DNA of 64,000 bases from JAXMAR01 sp046350295 (GCA_046350295.1 JAXMAR010000003.1:186001-250000), one strand, 5' to 3'; positions 42,415-51,884 are shown, counted from the first letter of the stretch. A program made the numbers and translations. Notes: a model not told the origin generated them from the sequence alone.

Positions 42415-43648
42415 TCACGCATCCCCGAACTCATCCGGCGGCGGCTTCTCCATCCGGATGTCCGACTTGTTGAACTCCACGCCGACCACCGCCGTCGCCG
42501 AGTATGCCTTGTCTCCGAACTCGATCAGTCCGCGCCGCAGCTGCACGCGCCAGATCAGCTTCTCGCGCGCACCCAGAATATCCTTCACCGCGGTGTCCGG
42601 CATTTTCTTCATCGTCGTGATCTGGACCATTTCCTCCGCCCCGGGCAAGATCTCGCCGCTCGACTTCAGGTTCGGCTCCCCTTTCCGCGTCTGGTATTCG
42701 AGAAACCCCCCGTAAAGCCGCGGCCCCGACTTGATGTCGCGCGTGTGCAAAAACGTGTACGGCGTCGACATGTCGAGGAACGCCTTGCTGATCGGAACGA
42801 AGGCGTAGTCCTTGCTCAGGTTCTTGACCCGAAAGCGCAGCGCCAGAGAGCCCGCCAGCGTCTTGTGTACCTCGAGCGCCGTGAACTCGATGTCGCCGAC
42901 GATCAACGGCTTGTTGAGCCCCGTGATCAGGCTGACCGGCAACGGTTCCCGATGATCCAGCCGGGTCACCTTGCGCGGCGGGCCCTTCTTGTCCTTGCCG
43001 AGGCGCCGGCTCCGGGTCCGGCAGCCTCTCGAACGATTCCGCCGGGTTGGGCCGGTTCATCATCAGCAGCACGACGAACACGGTCGCCACGATCGAATAC
43101 GGCACGAGGAAGATCAACAGCGTCGGCAGGAGCAGACTGCGCTTGCGCGATACCCGCGCCAGCGACGGCGGCGCCGCCTCGTCCCCGCCGAGATCGAGGT
43201 GGCTCACCGGCGCCGGTTTCTCCAGCAGCGCGGTCGCCGAAGACGGCGCGGCCGAAGACGGCGCGGCCGAAGACGGCGCGACCGAAGACGGCGCGACCGA
43301 AGACGGCGCGACCGCCGCCGGGGCAGGAGCGGACGCCATGTCGAGCGTGAGATCGGGAACCTGCTCGAGCCGCGGGCCGTGGGCCGGCGCGACGGGAGCC
43401 TCCTTCGCCGCCTCGGGCAACTCCACCTTGGGGACCGTCGGCTCCGAGCCGAAAAGGTCGTCCTGCTCCGGCTCCGCGAAGATGCTCTCCTGCTCGTCGG
43501 CCTGCGCCGCCGCCGGCGCCAGGGCCTCGCGCGGCGGGGCCTGGACAATGGCCTGACAGTGCGGGCAGTGGACCTGCGTGCCGAGATGGTCGACGCTGAT
43601 GGCCATCATCTCGTTGCAACTGCCGCACTGGATCTCGATGATTTCCAT
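42415..43648 (-). pseudogene. Zinc-ribbon membrane protein split by a frame change
   Basis: From the ATG at 43648: an N-terminal zinc ribbon (IEIQCGSCNEMM, then CPHCQAIV), an Ala/Pro/Ser linker encoded by 15-bp repeats (43236-43310), and a membrane helix (LLPTLLIFLVPYSIVATVFV). The frame then becomes Arg/Gln/Gly-rich. The other frame continues from 42969 as a soluble domain (PLIVGDIEFTALEVHKTLAG, VKNLSKDYAFVPISKAF) to a stop at 42415. A single-base change near 42998-43006, in a run of g and c, restores one protein of about 410 residues. Such ribbon-helix-soluble proteins are common in planctomycetes; no function known. Confidence 0.8.
43236..43310. repeat. 15-bp tandem repeat, five units
   Basis: gccgaagacggcgcg occurs three times (43236-43280) and then with a one-base change (accgaagacggcgcg) twice (43281-43310). 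On the minus strand it encodes APSS-type linker units of the zinc-ribbon protein. Confidence 0.9.
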
Positions 43649-43709
43649 CCGTCGTCCTTGCAAAGAAGCGCTTCACGCGGCGCAGCGGCCGGTGGGAGGG
43701 ACAGACCGA

Positions 43710-43958
43710 TCAAAAGCCGAAGCGCAGACCGAGGAAGAGCAAGCCCAGGCAAATAAGGACCCCGACGACGAGCCAGAGCGGCTTGCGATCGAAGTCGTCG
43801 GAGACGAGGTACTCGCCGCAGCGCGGACAGCGCGGCGCGTTCTCGTGCAGCACCGCCAGGCAATGCGGACAGGGCAGGACCGCCGCCCCCTTCTCCACGT
43901 CCGGGTCGGGATACTCGCGCGGGTCCAGGGATTGAAAGTCGTCGTCGCGCGTCGGCAT
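43710..43958 (-). CDS. Small zinc-ribbon membrane protein
   Basis: 82 residues. Two CxxC pairs (CPHC at about 30 and CPRC at about 44) make a zinc ribbon, followed by a basic linker and one C-terminal membrane helix (LWLVVGVLICLGLLFLGL). It lies four bases after the efp stop in the same direction, so it is probably co-transcribed with efp. Function unknown. Confidence 0.82.
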   Translation of the reverse strand: MPTRDDDFQSLDPREYPDPDVEKGAAVLPCPHCLAVLHENAPRCPRCGEYLVSDDFDRKPLWLVVGVLICLGLLFLGLRFGF

Positions 43959-43961
43959 CGT

Positions 43962-44531
43962 TCACTTCGAGCGGCTCAGGTACTCGCCCGTTCGCGTATC
44001 GACGGCGATCATCTCGCCGACATTGATGAAAGGCGGCACTTGAATCTTCAAACCGGTCTCCAGGGTCGCCGGCTTGTACTGGGCCGCGGCGGTCGCCCCC
44101 TTCATGCCCGGTTCGGCGTCCGTCACCTTCAGCTCCACCGTGGCGGGCGGCTCCAGGCTCAGCGGCGTCCCCTCGTAGAAGGTCACCTCGGCGCTCAAGC
44201 CCTCTTTCATGTAGAGCATCAGGTCGCCGACCCATTCCTTGGACAACGTGATCTGATCGAAAGTTTCGCTATCCATGAAAACGAAGCCGTCGCCGTCCTG
44301 ATAAATGTACTGCATGTGCCGCTTTTCGAGATAGGCCTGCTCGACCTTGTCCTCGGGCCGCACCCGGTTCATCGTAATCGAGCCGGTCTTGAGGTTCTTC
44401 AGCTTGAGCTGCAGGATGGCACGCCAGTTTCCCGGCGTGTTGAGGTCCCGATCGACGACGTAGTAAAGCTGGCCGTCGTCGCCGACGATGACCATTCCTT
44501 TGCGAACCTGACTGTAGTTGATCGAAGCCAA
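43962..44531 (-). CDS. efp: Elongation factor P
   Basis: 189 residues, normal length, three beta-barrel domains by pattern: MASINYSQVRKGMVIVGDDG (KOW-like), the OB-like YMKEGLSAEVTFYEGTPLSL, and the C-terminal KIQVPPFINVGEMIAVDTRT. It rescues ribosomes stalled at polyproline stretches. The domain I loop reads NTPGNWRAI (31-39), so the tip position that is Lys34 in E. coli is Asn35. No lysine, arginine or EpmA-type target is visible, consistent with an unmodified EF-P lineage. Confidence 0.93.
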   Translation of the reverse strand: MASINYSQVRKGMVIVGDDGQLYYVVDRDLNTPGNWRAILQLKLKNLKTGSITMNRVRPEDKVEQAYLEKRHMQYIYQDGDGFVFMDSETFDQITLSKEWVGDLMLYMKEGLSAEVTFYEGTPLSLEPPATVELKVTDAEPGMKGATAAAQYKPATLETGLKIQVPPFINVGEMIAVDTRTGEYLSRSK

Positions 44532-44739
44532 GAAGATCTCTCAGGGGCGTATGTCGATGCGTGTATAGGCGTCAAGGTAACAAAAGCCGCGCAGGACGGG
44601 AAGGGCAGTCGCGTGGTCGGGAACGGTCGCCGGTCGCCCGGGAATGCTCACGGAAACACGAATTTTTTCGCTGCTCCCGCGCGGCGCGGCGCGGTATCAT
44701 GCAGCCCGATTCTCCCGCGTTCGACCACTCTACCCGGAG

Positions 44740-45179
44740 ATGAGCGTGGACGACAACTTCCGTTCCGACATTGGGTACGGGCCAGGCGCAACGGAAGCGT
44801 TTCCCGCGGAATCGGGCCCCAGCCGTGTCGACCCGTGGGCCGGCGTCGTCCCGGGCCTGGCGTCCCTCGGGATCGCCATGACGTTCATTATCGGGGCCCC
44901 GGGTACCATGCACGTGATCTGGGAGCTGTATTTCCACCGCTTCCACGGCTTCTCACCGGTCCAGGTCGCCCTGGTCGCGATTTGCGGCTTTCTCGGCTTC
45001 CTGATGATCGGGACCGCCCTCGTGTTCGGCTTCGTCTTCGGCGTCGGCGCCATCTTGGCGCGCGGCACAATCGCTCCGCGCGGCTGGCGTGGCGGGCGCC
45101 TCTTCTCAATGGTTTTGCCGTGCTGCTCTGGATCTTCATCGCCATCCTTTGGGTGTTTGCCGTCGCTTCGTCGAGCTGA
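44740..45179 (+). pseudogene. Small membrane protein split by a frame change
   Basis: The first frame runs from the ATG at 44740 (or GTG at 44746, with ggag six bases before) through an acidic N-terminus and two or three hydrophobic helices (LASLGIAMTFIIGAP, CGFLGFLMIGTALVFGFVF). After about 45091 it loses membrane character. The next frame continues RAPLLNGFAVLLWIFIAILW to a stop at 45179, a natural final helix. One base is apparently missing in the ggcggg run near 45091-45096. No family recognised. Confidence 0.75.
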
Positions 45180-45257
45180 CCGGAACGGTTCGCGGCAAGC
45201 CGGCTCGGGGGCCTGACTTCAAAAGTCGCGTGACAGGCGCCATTCCCTTGTTTTTCG

Positions 45258-45286
45258 TTGTGTCGTCCCGCGCTTTGGACTAGATT
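45258..45286 (+). promoter_or_regulatory. Sigma-70-like promoter
   Basis: TTGTGT (45258-45263), 17-bp spacer, TAGATT (45281-45286), 42 bp before the secreted protein at 45329. Confidence 0.45.
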
Positions 45287-45328
45287 AGACAAGGGAAAGT
45301 TGGCGCGTGCGACGCAAGGGGATGAATC

Positions 45329-46066
45329 ATGAACGTCTGGTCCCGACTCCTCGCCTTTTTCGCCCTTTCGGGCCTGGCCCTCGTAACCGTAGCCTCCGCC
45401 GGCGACAAGAAGGACAAGGCCGACGCCAAGACCGATAAAGACGCCAAGACCGACGCCAAGGAGAAGAAGGGCGACAAGAAGAAGGAAGACGCCAAGGAGG
45501 AAGAAAAGGTCGTCTATGGCGGAACCGCCGAGGGCAAGATCAAGCGCTTCGCCAGCGAATCCAGCAAGGATTTCACGCTGGAGGTGCTGATGCGCGACCC
45601 GAAGAAAGAATACAACCTGGCGGTCTGGCAGGCCCAGCAGCGCGACGCCATCGCCCGGGCCAACCCGCGCAACGGCGACCAGGCCCGCGCCCTGCTCCGC
45701 TACCAGCAGGAGCTTGCCAAAAAGATGGCGAATCCTCTCGAAACCATGACCGCGCAGGATGTCGACATGCGCGCCGTCGACAAGATCGTCGTCCGTTCCC
45801 TCTATCCCCCGATGGAATACGACGATAAGGGCAACATCAAACGCTGGACGGAAAAGGAACTGAGGGCCCTGCGCGGCAAGACCAAGCTCCCAGGCTATCC
45901 CTCCGAGTACGAGAACCTGAAGCCCAACCACATCGTCACCGTCTACCTCGCCAAGATCGAAGCGCCCAAAGGGCCCAAGAAGAAGCTCGACGACGATGCC
46001 GCCCTGGGCTCCACCAAGCCGGAAGTCGTCATGATCGTGATCAAGGCCGAGCCGATCGGCCGCTGA
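45329..46066 (+). CDS. Secreted Lys/Asp-rich protein of unknown function
   Basis: 245 residues. Signal peptide RLLAFFALSGLALVTVASAG, then a strongly charged linker (DKADAKTDKDAKTDAKEKKG) and a folded part (about 65-240) with alternating helices and strands (FTLEVLMRDPKKEYNLAVWQ). Planctomycetes carry many such Lys/Asp-linker exported proteins; none has a settled role that I know. A strong terminator follows the stop. Confidence 0.75.
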   Translation: MNVWSRLLAFFALSGLALVTVASAGDKKDKADAKTDKDAKTDAKEKKGDKKKEDAKEEEKVVYGGTAEGKIKRFASESSKDFTLEVLMRDPKKEYNLAVWQAQQRDAIARANPRNGDQARALLRYQQELAKKMANPLETMTAQDVDMRAVDKIVVRSLYPPMEYDDKGNIKRWTEKELRALRGKTKLPGYPSEYENLKPNHIVTVYLAKIEAPKGPKKKLDDDAALGSTKPEVVMIVIKAEPIGR

Positions 46067-46095
46067 TCCGAGCGCCGGTCCCAAGCGTCCACACC

Positions 46096-46133
46096 GTGTC
46101 TGACCTCATCCGAGGGGTCGGACACTTTTTTTT
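46096..46133 (+). terminator. Rho-independent terminator
   Basis: gtgtctgacc and ggtcggacac form a ten-base stem (one G-T pair) with an eight-base loop, followed by eight or more T residues. Confidence 0.85.
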
Positions 46134-46157
46134 CGAGCCCCCAGCCGGAGTCCCCCC

Positions 46158-47378
46158 GTGGCCAACTTTTCCCGCGCCCTGTTCGTCCTGATCGCGCTCG
46201 CCCCCTGCCTCCCCGCCGGCGAGACCGTCTTCCCCAAGTTCAAGACGCAGGAAATCGAGAAGAACGGCCTCACCGTCGGCTACGCCGTCAAGCTCGTCGA
46301 CGTCGACGGCGACGGCAAGAAGGACATCGTCGTCGTCGACAGCGGCCGCGTCATCTGGTACCAGAACCCCGACTGGAAGCTGCGCCACATCATCAAGGGG
46401 GGTACCAAGACCGACAACGTCTGCATCGACGCCTACGACATCGACGGCGACGGCAAGATCGACTTCGCTCTCGGCGCCGACTGGAAGCCCTTCAACACCG
46501 CATCCGGCGGCACGCTCCAGTGGCTCAAGCGCGGCGCCACGCTCGACCACGCATGGAGCATCCACCCGATCGACGAGGAGCCGACCGTGCACCGTATCCA
46601 GTTCATCGACGTGACGGGGAGCGGCAAGAAGGCGCTCGTCAGCGTCCCGCTCATGGGCCGGGGCTCGAGCGCGAAGATGAACTGGACGGACGGAAGCCCG
46701 GTGCGCGTCACCGCCTATCAGATCCCGAAGGACCCGCTGAAGGAGCGCTGGACGCCGCTCATCCTCGACGAGAGCCTGCACGTCGTGCACAACTTCGCCC
46801 CCGTTCCCGCCCGCTCCGGAAAGGGCTCGGACATCATCACCGCCAGCTACGAAGGCGTCAGCCTGCTCACGCACAGGGGCGACAAGTGGGCCCGCCTCCA
46901 TCTCGGCGCCGGCAACCAGGACAACCCCAAAAGCAACCGCGGCGCCAGCGAGATCAAGCAGGGCAAGCTCAAGAACGGCAAGGCCTTCATCGCCACCATC
47001 GAGCCCTGGCACGGCAATCAGGTCGTCGTCTACACCGAGCCGGAAAAGAAAGGCGAACTCTGGACCCGGACCGTCGTGGACGATCAACTCAAATGGGGCC
47101 ACGCCGTGTCGGTCGCCGATCTCGACGGCGACGGCGGCGACGAGCTGATCATCGGCGTCCGCGACGACGGAACCGACAAGGCTTTTCGCCGCGGCGTCCG
47201 CATCTACAAGCAGTCCGACGAGCGCGGCACGAAATGGGCTCGCGACATCATCGACAACGGCGGCGTCGCGGTCGAGGACCTCGCCGTCGCCGACCTGGAC
47301 GGCGACGGCCGGCCGGACATCGTCGCCGTGGGCCGGCAAACGCACAACGCGCGGATCTACTGGAACCAGGGCAAGTGA
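46158..47378 (+). CDS. Secreted FG-GAP/VCBS repeat protein
   Basis: 406 residues. Signal peptide (FVLIALAPCLPAGE). Repeated Asp-rich calcium-binding loops D-x-D-G-D-G-x-x-D occur at least four times (VDVDGDGKKDIVVVD, YDIDGDGKIDF, ADLDGDGGDELIIG, ADLDGDGRPDIVAVG), the mark of FG-GAP/VCBS propellers. Widespread in planctomycetes and likely involved in extracellular binding. Followed after about 40 bp by a WD40 gene on the same strand. Confidence 0.9.
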   Translation: MANFSRALFVLIALAPCLPAGETVFPKFKTQEIEKNGLTVGYAVKLVDVDGDGKKDIVVVDSGRVIWYQNPDWKLRHIIKGGTKTDNVCIDAYDIDGDGKIDFALGADWKPFNTASGGTLQWLKRGATLDHAWSIHPIDEEPTVHRIQFIDVTGSGKKALVSVPLMGRGSSAKMNWTDGSPVRVTAYQIPKDPLKERWTPLILDESLHVVHNFAPVPARSGKGSDIITASYEGVSLLTHRGDKWARLHLGAGNQDNPKSNRGASEIKQGKLKNGKAFIATIEPWHGNQVVVYTEPEKKGELWTRTVVDDQLKWGHAVSVADLDGDGGDELIIGVRDDGTDKAFRRGVRIYKQSDERGTKWARDIIDNGGVAVEDLAVADLDGDGRPDIVAVGRQTHNARIYWNQGK

Positions 47379-47421
47379 GATTTGGTGGTCGGTGGTGAGT
47401 GACACGACCGGAGCAAACGCC

Positions 47422-48438
47422 ATGAGCCGACGGACGCTGTCGCTCTCTCTCCTGATGTCTTTCGTCGCCCTGCCCGTCGCCGCCGCGGCCGAAAAGAAGA
47501 CCGCGCCTTTCGATTACTACTTCCGTCTGCGCCACCACGCCTTCAGCCCCGACGGCGCCCGCCTGGCCGCGCTCGACGGCAAGCACGCCGTGGGCGTCTG
47601 GGACACCGCCACCGGCAAACAAATCGCGAGCTTCGCGACCTCGCCCGACCGAGATCCCACCGTCAAGGCCTTCTCCTTCGACAACCGGACGCTCGCCTGC
47701 GGGCAGCGCGACGACACGGTGCGGCTCTTCGACGTCGCCTCCGGCAAGAACACCGCGACGTTCGCGCAGAAGAATCGAATCCACGCCCTTGCCTTCAGCC
47801 CGGACGGGAAAACGCTCGCCATCGCCTGCGTCGATCTCGAAGGAGAGGCCAGGCCCAAGAGCGAAGTCGCGCTCTGGGACCTCGCGGCCGGCAAACAGAC
47901 CGGCACGCTCCCCTTTCCCGACGGCGCTCTGATCTCCCTGCGCTTCAGCCCCGACGGTAAGTTCCTCGCCGCGGCCGCACGCTTCAAACTCCAACTCTGG
48001 GATGCGCCGGAGAAAAAGACCGTCGCGACCTTGAAGGCCCGGACCGTCTTCGGATCCTTCGCCTTCAGCCCCGACAGCAAGACGCTCGCCTATTGCGACG
48101 CCGGCGGCATCGGCCTTTGGAACACCGAACGCCGAAGGAAAAGCGCCCTCCTCGCGTTCGAGGCGAAGGGGAAAAACTCCCCAGCCCTCTTCGCCTTCAG
48201 CCCCGACGGCGCCACCCTCGCCGCCGCCTGCGATGACGAGGCGATCCGTCTCTGGGACGTCGCCACGCGAAAACAAACCGCCACGCTCGAAGGCCACACC
48301 GAGCCGATCGACGCTTTGGCCTACACCCCGGATGGGAAGACCCTGGCCTCCGTCACCGTTCATCAGGCCAGCCTGTTCCTGTGGGACTCCGCGGCCGGCA
48401 AGGCGCTACGCCGAACGGACCCGCGCGCCGGCAAGTAG
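47422..48438 (+). CDS. Secreted WD40 repeat protein
   Basis: 338 residues from the ATG at 47422. Signal peptide LSLSLLMSFVALPVAAAAE. About seven WD40 repeats, each with FSPDGK and a terminal W-D (VGVWDTATGK, VALWDLAAGK, LWDVATRK), making one propeller. Shorter than the 833-residue WD40 protein at 11158 and without a helical C-terminus. A hairpin terminator and tRNA-Pro follow. Confidence 0.9.
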   Translation: MSRRTLSLSLLMSFVALPVAAAAEKKTAPFDYYFRLRHHAFSPDGARLAALDGKHAVGVWDTATGKQIASFATSPDRDPTVKAFSFDNRTLACGQRDDTVRLFDVASGKNTATFAQKNRIHALAFSPDGKTLAIACVDLEGEARPKSEVALWDLAAGKQTGTLPFPDGALISLRFSPDGKFLAAAARFKLQLWDAPEKKTVATLKARTVFGSFAFSPDSKTLAYCDAGGIGLWNTERRRKSALLAFEAKGKNSPALFAFSPDGATLAAACDDEAIRLWDVATRKQTATLEGHTEPIDALAYTPDGKTLASVTVHQASLFLWDSAAGKALRRTDPRAGK

Positions 48439-48453
48439 CATGCGGGGAAAATG

Positions 48454-48485
48454 AAGAAGCCCTTCGATTCATCGAAGGGCTTCTT
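48454..48485 (+). terminator. Hairpin terminator
   Basis: aagaagcccttcga and tcgaagggcttctt form a perfect 14-bp stem with a 4-base loop, 16 bp after the WD40 stop. The T/A-rich edges could serve both the WD40 gene and the tRNA transcript from the other strand. Confidence 0.75.
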
Positions 48486-48493
48486 GCGAAGAT

Positions 48494-48571
<78 letters not shown>

Positions 48572-48604
48572 GTCCCTGTCACGATAGCGAATCCCCCCGT
48601 TCTG

Positions 48605-49573
48605 TCAATGCGACGATGCGCCGGCGCCCTGGCGCCGGGGCCAGCACCAGAGCACGGCGGCACACGCCATCTCGCTCGCCGTCCAGGCCAGGCGCAATAG
48701 CAGCACCGCGGCCGCGATCAAGGGCTCGGGCCCCGCGAAGCCGAGCAGGGCCAGCAGGAAATACTCCCGGACGCCGACGCCGCTCGGCAGGACCAGCGCC
48801 AAAAAGCCGGCGACATACGCCAGCGCGGTCGCACCGGTGATCCGGGCCCAGGTCTCGGCGCCCAGGTCCGGCGGAGCGGGCAGAACGGCTTGCAGCATGG
48901 CCCAGACGCTCAGGCCCAGGAGGAGCCAGCCGCAGGCTGTCGCCAGCAGGCCGCGGACCAGCGTCGTGAGGCGCAGCGCCCCGAGATCTTCGCCGAGGAT
49001 CGCCGGAAAGCGGCGCGACAGGCGCAGCATCAGGTAGTTGAACACCCCGGGCAGGAGAGGCACGGCCAGAAGGGCCAGCAGCAAAAGGCCGGTGTAGAGC
49101 GGCTGCCAGCTCATCGCCTCGACTTCGGGCGGCACGACGATGAAGACGCCGATGGCTACCAGGGCCCCGGCCGCCATCGTCGTCAGCACCTCGTAAAAGG
49201 CCGAGAGGATCGCCGGGGCGAGCGGCGCCGCGTGCCGCACCAGGCTGCCGCGCAGCAGCATCGCCCATGCCTTGCCGGGGACGTATTTGCCCAGGTGGCC
49301 GATGTAGTAGCCGCGCAGCGTGTCGCGCCCGCCGAGCGTGTAGCCCAGGCGTTTGAGGACGTCGCGCCAGAACCAGGCGGAGAAGCCGAGGCCGGCCAGG
49401 TAGAGGGCCGGACAGAGCGCCAGCCAGGTCCAGCGGATCTGCAGCAAGGCGAGATCAGGCTGGGACAGATCGCGGTAGAACTGCCGGCCGACAAAGCCGA
49501 GGATCACCAGCGCGACGAGCGCCTTGGCGACGCCTTTCCAGTGCCGGCTCACGACTTCCACCAGGCGCCGCAT
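48605..49573 (-). CDS. Flippase-like integral membrane protein (LPG_synthase_TM family)
   Basis: 322 residues, about eight membrane helices. The blocks GHLGKYVPGKAWAMLLRG (about 92-109) and LALVLPSGVGVREYF (near 260-274) are hallmarks of the UPF0104/lysylphosphatidylglycerol synthase transmembrane family. Members act as flippase-like components in lipid-linked glycan or aminoacyl-lipid metabolism. No catalytic (synthetase) domain is attached. Four bp upstream (49578-49922) lies a small secreted protein gene on the same strand. Confidence 0.85.
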   Translation of the reverse strand: MRRLVEVVSRHWKGVAKALVALVILGFVGRQFYRDLSQPDLALLQIRWTWLALCPALYLAGLGFSAWFWRDVLKRLGYTLGGRDTLRGYYIGHLGKYVPGKAWAMLLRGSLVRHAAPLAPAILSAFYEVLTTMAAGALVAIGVFIVVPPEVEAMSWQPLYTGLLLLALLAVPLLPGVFNYLMLRLSRRFPAILGEDLGALRLTTLVRGLLATACGWLLLGLSVWAMLQAVLPAPPDLGAETWARITGATALAYVAGFLALVLPSGVGVREYFLLALLGFAGPEPLIAAAVLLLRLAWTASEMACAAVLWCWPRRQGAGASSH

Positions 49574-49577
49574 GCCG

Positions 49578-49922
49578 TTACTTCACTTCCTTGAGCGACG
49601 TCGCCGTGATGATCCGCCGCTCCCGGATCTCGACCCCCTTGCGGATCGTCAGCGTCCCCTCGACCGTGACCTCCTTGCCGTTGAGTTTCTCCGCCTGAGC
49701 GCGCAGCTCCTTGTTCTTGCCCAGGTCGAGCTCGAAGGCGCCCTTGTCCTTGGTCTTGAGGACGATCCCCGTTGTCTCGCCGCCGATGGCGAAGACGCCG
49801 GTCTGCAGTTTGCCCGTCCACATGCTCGCCTTCTTCTCCTTGGGCTCGTCGCCGCTCCCGGCGAGCGCCATCAGACACGCCACCAGGGGCGCAAGCACGG
49901 CCGCAATCAGACAACTCTTCAT
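49578..49922 (-). CDS. Small secreted OB-fold-like protein
   Basis: 114 residues. Signal peptide LIAAVLAPLVACLMALAGSG. The mature part is a string of short strands (TGKLQTGVFAIGGETTGIVL, ELDLGKNKELRAQAEKL, KEVTVEGTLTI), the pattern of small exported OB-fold proteins that describe additive effects on enzymes or bind oligosaccharides. Function unknown; co-directional with the flippase-like gene. Confidence 0.75.
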   Translation of the reverse strand: MKSCLIAAVLAPLVACLMALAGSGDEPKEKKASMWTGKLQTGVFAIGGETTGIVLKTKDKGAFELDLGKNKELRAQAEKLNGKEVTVEGTLTIRKGVEIRERRIITATSLKEVK

Positions 49923-49950
49923 GGCATCGGCTCCCTTGACAACGCGGTAA

Positions 49951-51024
49951 TCACTTCAGCCACTTCTCGAAAAACGCGAGCGACGCCGCCCGCTGCTTCG
50001 CCGTCACCGTGTGCCCCACGTCCTCGACGATCACCTGCAGCTTGTCGCTCGCCTTCGCTTCGGCGTAGGCGCGTCGCGCCGACTCGATGGCCACCTTGGC
50101 TCCGCCGTAGGGACAGTTCCCGTCCTTCGTGCCGCCGAGAATGAGGAGAGGCCGGCCGGCGCACAGGCGCAGCAGGCTCGGACAATCGAATTGCTCCGTG
50201 ATGCCGGGCAGGATCTTGTCCCAGACCTGCCGGCACACTTTGGCGTTGCTCTTCTCCTCCCCCAGGTCCTTGGCGGCCGCGTCGTGCACCGGCTGAATCG
50301 TCCGCGCCCGGCCTTGCCACAGGTCGCGCTCCAGGCTCCAGCGGAAGCTCTGCACGCCGATCGCCGGCACGCTCGCCCGGATCCGCTCATCCGCGGATGC
50401 GGCCATCCAGGTCTCGATGCCGCCCATGCTGAAGCCGATCATGCCGAGACGCTTGGCGTCGATTTCCGGAACAGTCTCGAGAAAATCGACGAGCCGCCAC
50501 AGGTCCCAGACCGTGTCGTAGAAGAACGGATGCTCCATCGGCTCGCCCGCCTTCGTGCGCCACGCGGCGAGGATCGCCTTGTGATACGCCGCCGCCCCCT
50601 TGGCGCCCCCGGCGCGCTCGCCATGGTAGCGGGCGTCGATGGCGACGCCGATGATGCCGCGCTTGCATAACTCCTCCATGTAGCCGAGCTGGCTCTTCGC
50701 CGTGCCGCCGGTCCCGTGCAGCACGATGACCGCGGGCGCCTTCCCTTTGACCACCTCCGGGTACAGGATCAAGACCGGGACGCGCTCGAACGCGCCGTCC
50801 GCTTTCTTCTCGCTGATGAACGAGCAGCGCTCCAGCCGCGCTCCCGACGCCGTCTTTTCCGCCGGCGCGACGACCGGCCTCGGCGACACCTTCGGCCGAT
50901 CGAGCAGCTTGAGGAACGCCTTCCGCACCTGATCGGCGGGCGGATACGAGAGCGGCTCATCGCCACGGACGGGAACGGCGAACCAGAGCGGAACAAGCAA
51001 CAGGAGCCGGCGAAGGCGGGGCAT
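49951..51024 (-). CDS. Secreted alpha/beta hydrolase
   Basis: 357 residues from the ATG at 51024. Signal peptide RLLLLVPLWFAVPVRGD. Alpha/beta hydrolase signatures: strand and oxyanion region AVIVLHGTGGTAKSQLGYME, nucleophile elbow GFSMGG and a C-terminal histidine in VEDVGHTVTAKQRA. A cap insertion lies between (about 200-290). It resembles dienelactone-hydrolase or acetyl-xylan-esterase-like exported enzymes of planctomycetes; the substrate is unknown. Confidence 0.85.
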   Translation of the reverse strand: MPRLRRLLLLVPLWFAVPVRGDEPLSYPPADQVRKAFLKLLDRPKVSPRPVVAPAEKTASGARLERCSFISEKKADGAFERVPVLILYPEVVKGKAPAVIVLHGTGGTAKSQLGYMEELCKRGIIGVAIDARYHGERAGGAKGAAAYHKAILAAWRTKAGEPMEHPFFYDTVWDLWRLVDFLETVPEIDAKRLGMIGFSMGGIETWMAASADERIRASVPAIGVQSFRWSLERDLWQGRARTIQPVHDAAAKDLGEEKSNAKVCRQVWDKILPGITEQFDCPSLLRLCAGRPLLILGGTKDGNCPYGGAKVAIESARRAYAEAKASDKLQVIVEDVGHTVTAKQRAASLAFFEKWLK

Positions 51025-51528
51025 GACGAGTCCCTCGGCGAACGGCTGGCGACGCGAGCGAAGGTTCCTGTGGCGCTGCCAAGCCTTGCGATTGCGACAA
51101 ACAATAGGATACGGAAGGAGCGTGGCGTCATCGACGCCTCGAAAAAGGGCAGAAGTCGAGTTTAGACTAGACCCTAAACAAGCGAAGGTCGTCGAGCTGT
51201 TTGGCGGAAGTCCTGTCGTGCAGCTGACATCGGGCAAAACCAGAGGGTTTCAAAGTGGCGATTTCGAGTGAGCGCCACTGTACGGCACCTGTTCGCCTCA
51301 ACCCCTGTCTCGCAGCTGCGTTACGACAATTGACACCGGCTTGTCATCCGCGACTCTCGCTTGGTTGAGGACTAGAGGCTGTTTCAAAACGGGGACTGTC
51401 CCTTTACCATCGCCCGGAAAACTGGGTAATCTGACGAAACGAGAGGGACAGTCCCCGTTTTGAAACAGCGCTCTTAGCGCAGGTTCGCGGAACCGGGCCG
51501 CATGGCGCCCGTAGCGGAGACCCGAATC
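51025..51528. other. Non-coding region with a palindromic repeat
   Basis: 504 bp without a credible gene. It contains copy B of the 93-bp palindrome (51377-51469). No other recognised signal. Confidence 0.6.
51377..51469. repeat. Dispersed 93-bp palindromic repeat, copy B
   Basis: Same length and arms as 32846-32938 (ggctgtttcaaaacggggac at one side), with a diverged centre. The two copies show the family is dispersed in this genome. Confidence 0.85.
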
Positions 51529-51756
51529 ATGCCACGCTGGGAATACTGCGACGTGACCTGGCAGCCCGAACAGGTGACCCTCACGCGCTGCTCCCCCGAC
51601 GGCGAACCGTCCATCCAGACGACGGAGGCGACCCAGTGGCCGCAACTGCTGGCCCGCCTCGGCGCCGACGGCTGGGAGCTCGTCTCCACCATCGCTTCGC
51701 CGCTGGGCGTGCACGAATACTACTTCTACTTCAAGCGCCCACTACCCGACGCGTAG
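51529..51756 (+). CDS. DUF4177-like small protein
   Basis: 75 residues if started at MPRWEYCDVTWQPEQ (51529); an ATG nine codons earlier is also open. W-E-Y near the start and GADGWELVSTIASP near residue 45-58 are the two hallmarks of DUF4177, a small alpha/beta family of unknown function. Alone between the palindromic repeat and a convergent small gene. Confidence 0.75.
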   Translation: MPRWEYCDVTWQPEQVTLTRCSPDGEPSIQTTEATQWPQLLARLGADGWELVSTIASPLGVHEYYFYFKRPLPDA

Positions 51757-51884
51757 ACAGCACGCGCCCTTGCCGTAGGTCCGGCGAGCCGAGCCGGACC
51801 TGGCGTGAAGACTCGCAAAACGGTCCTTCCTCTGTCAACAGGAGACATAGAGACGGACACGCGTGCCCTGTCGTTCGGCCAGCT

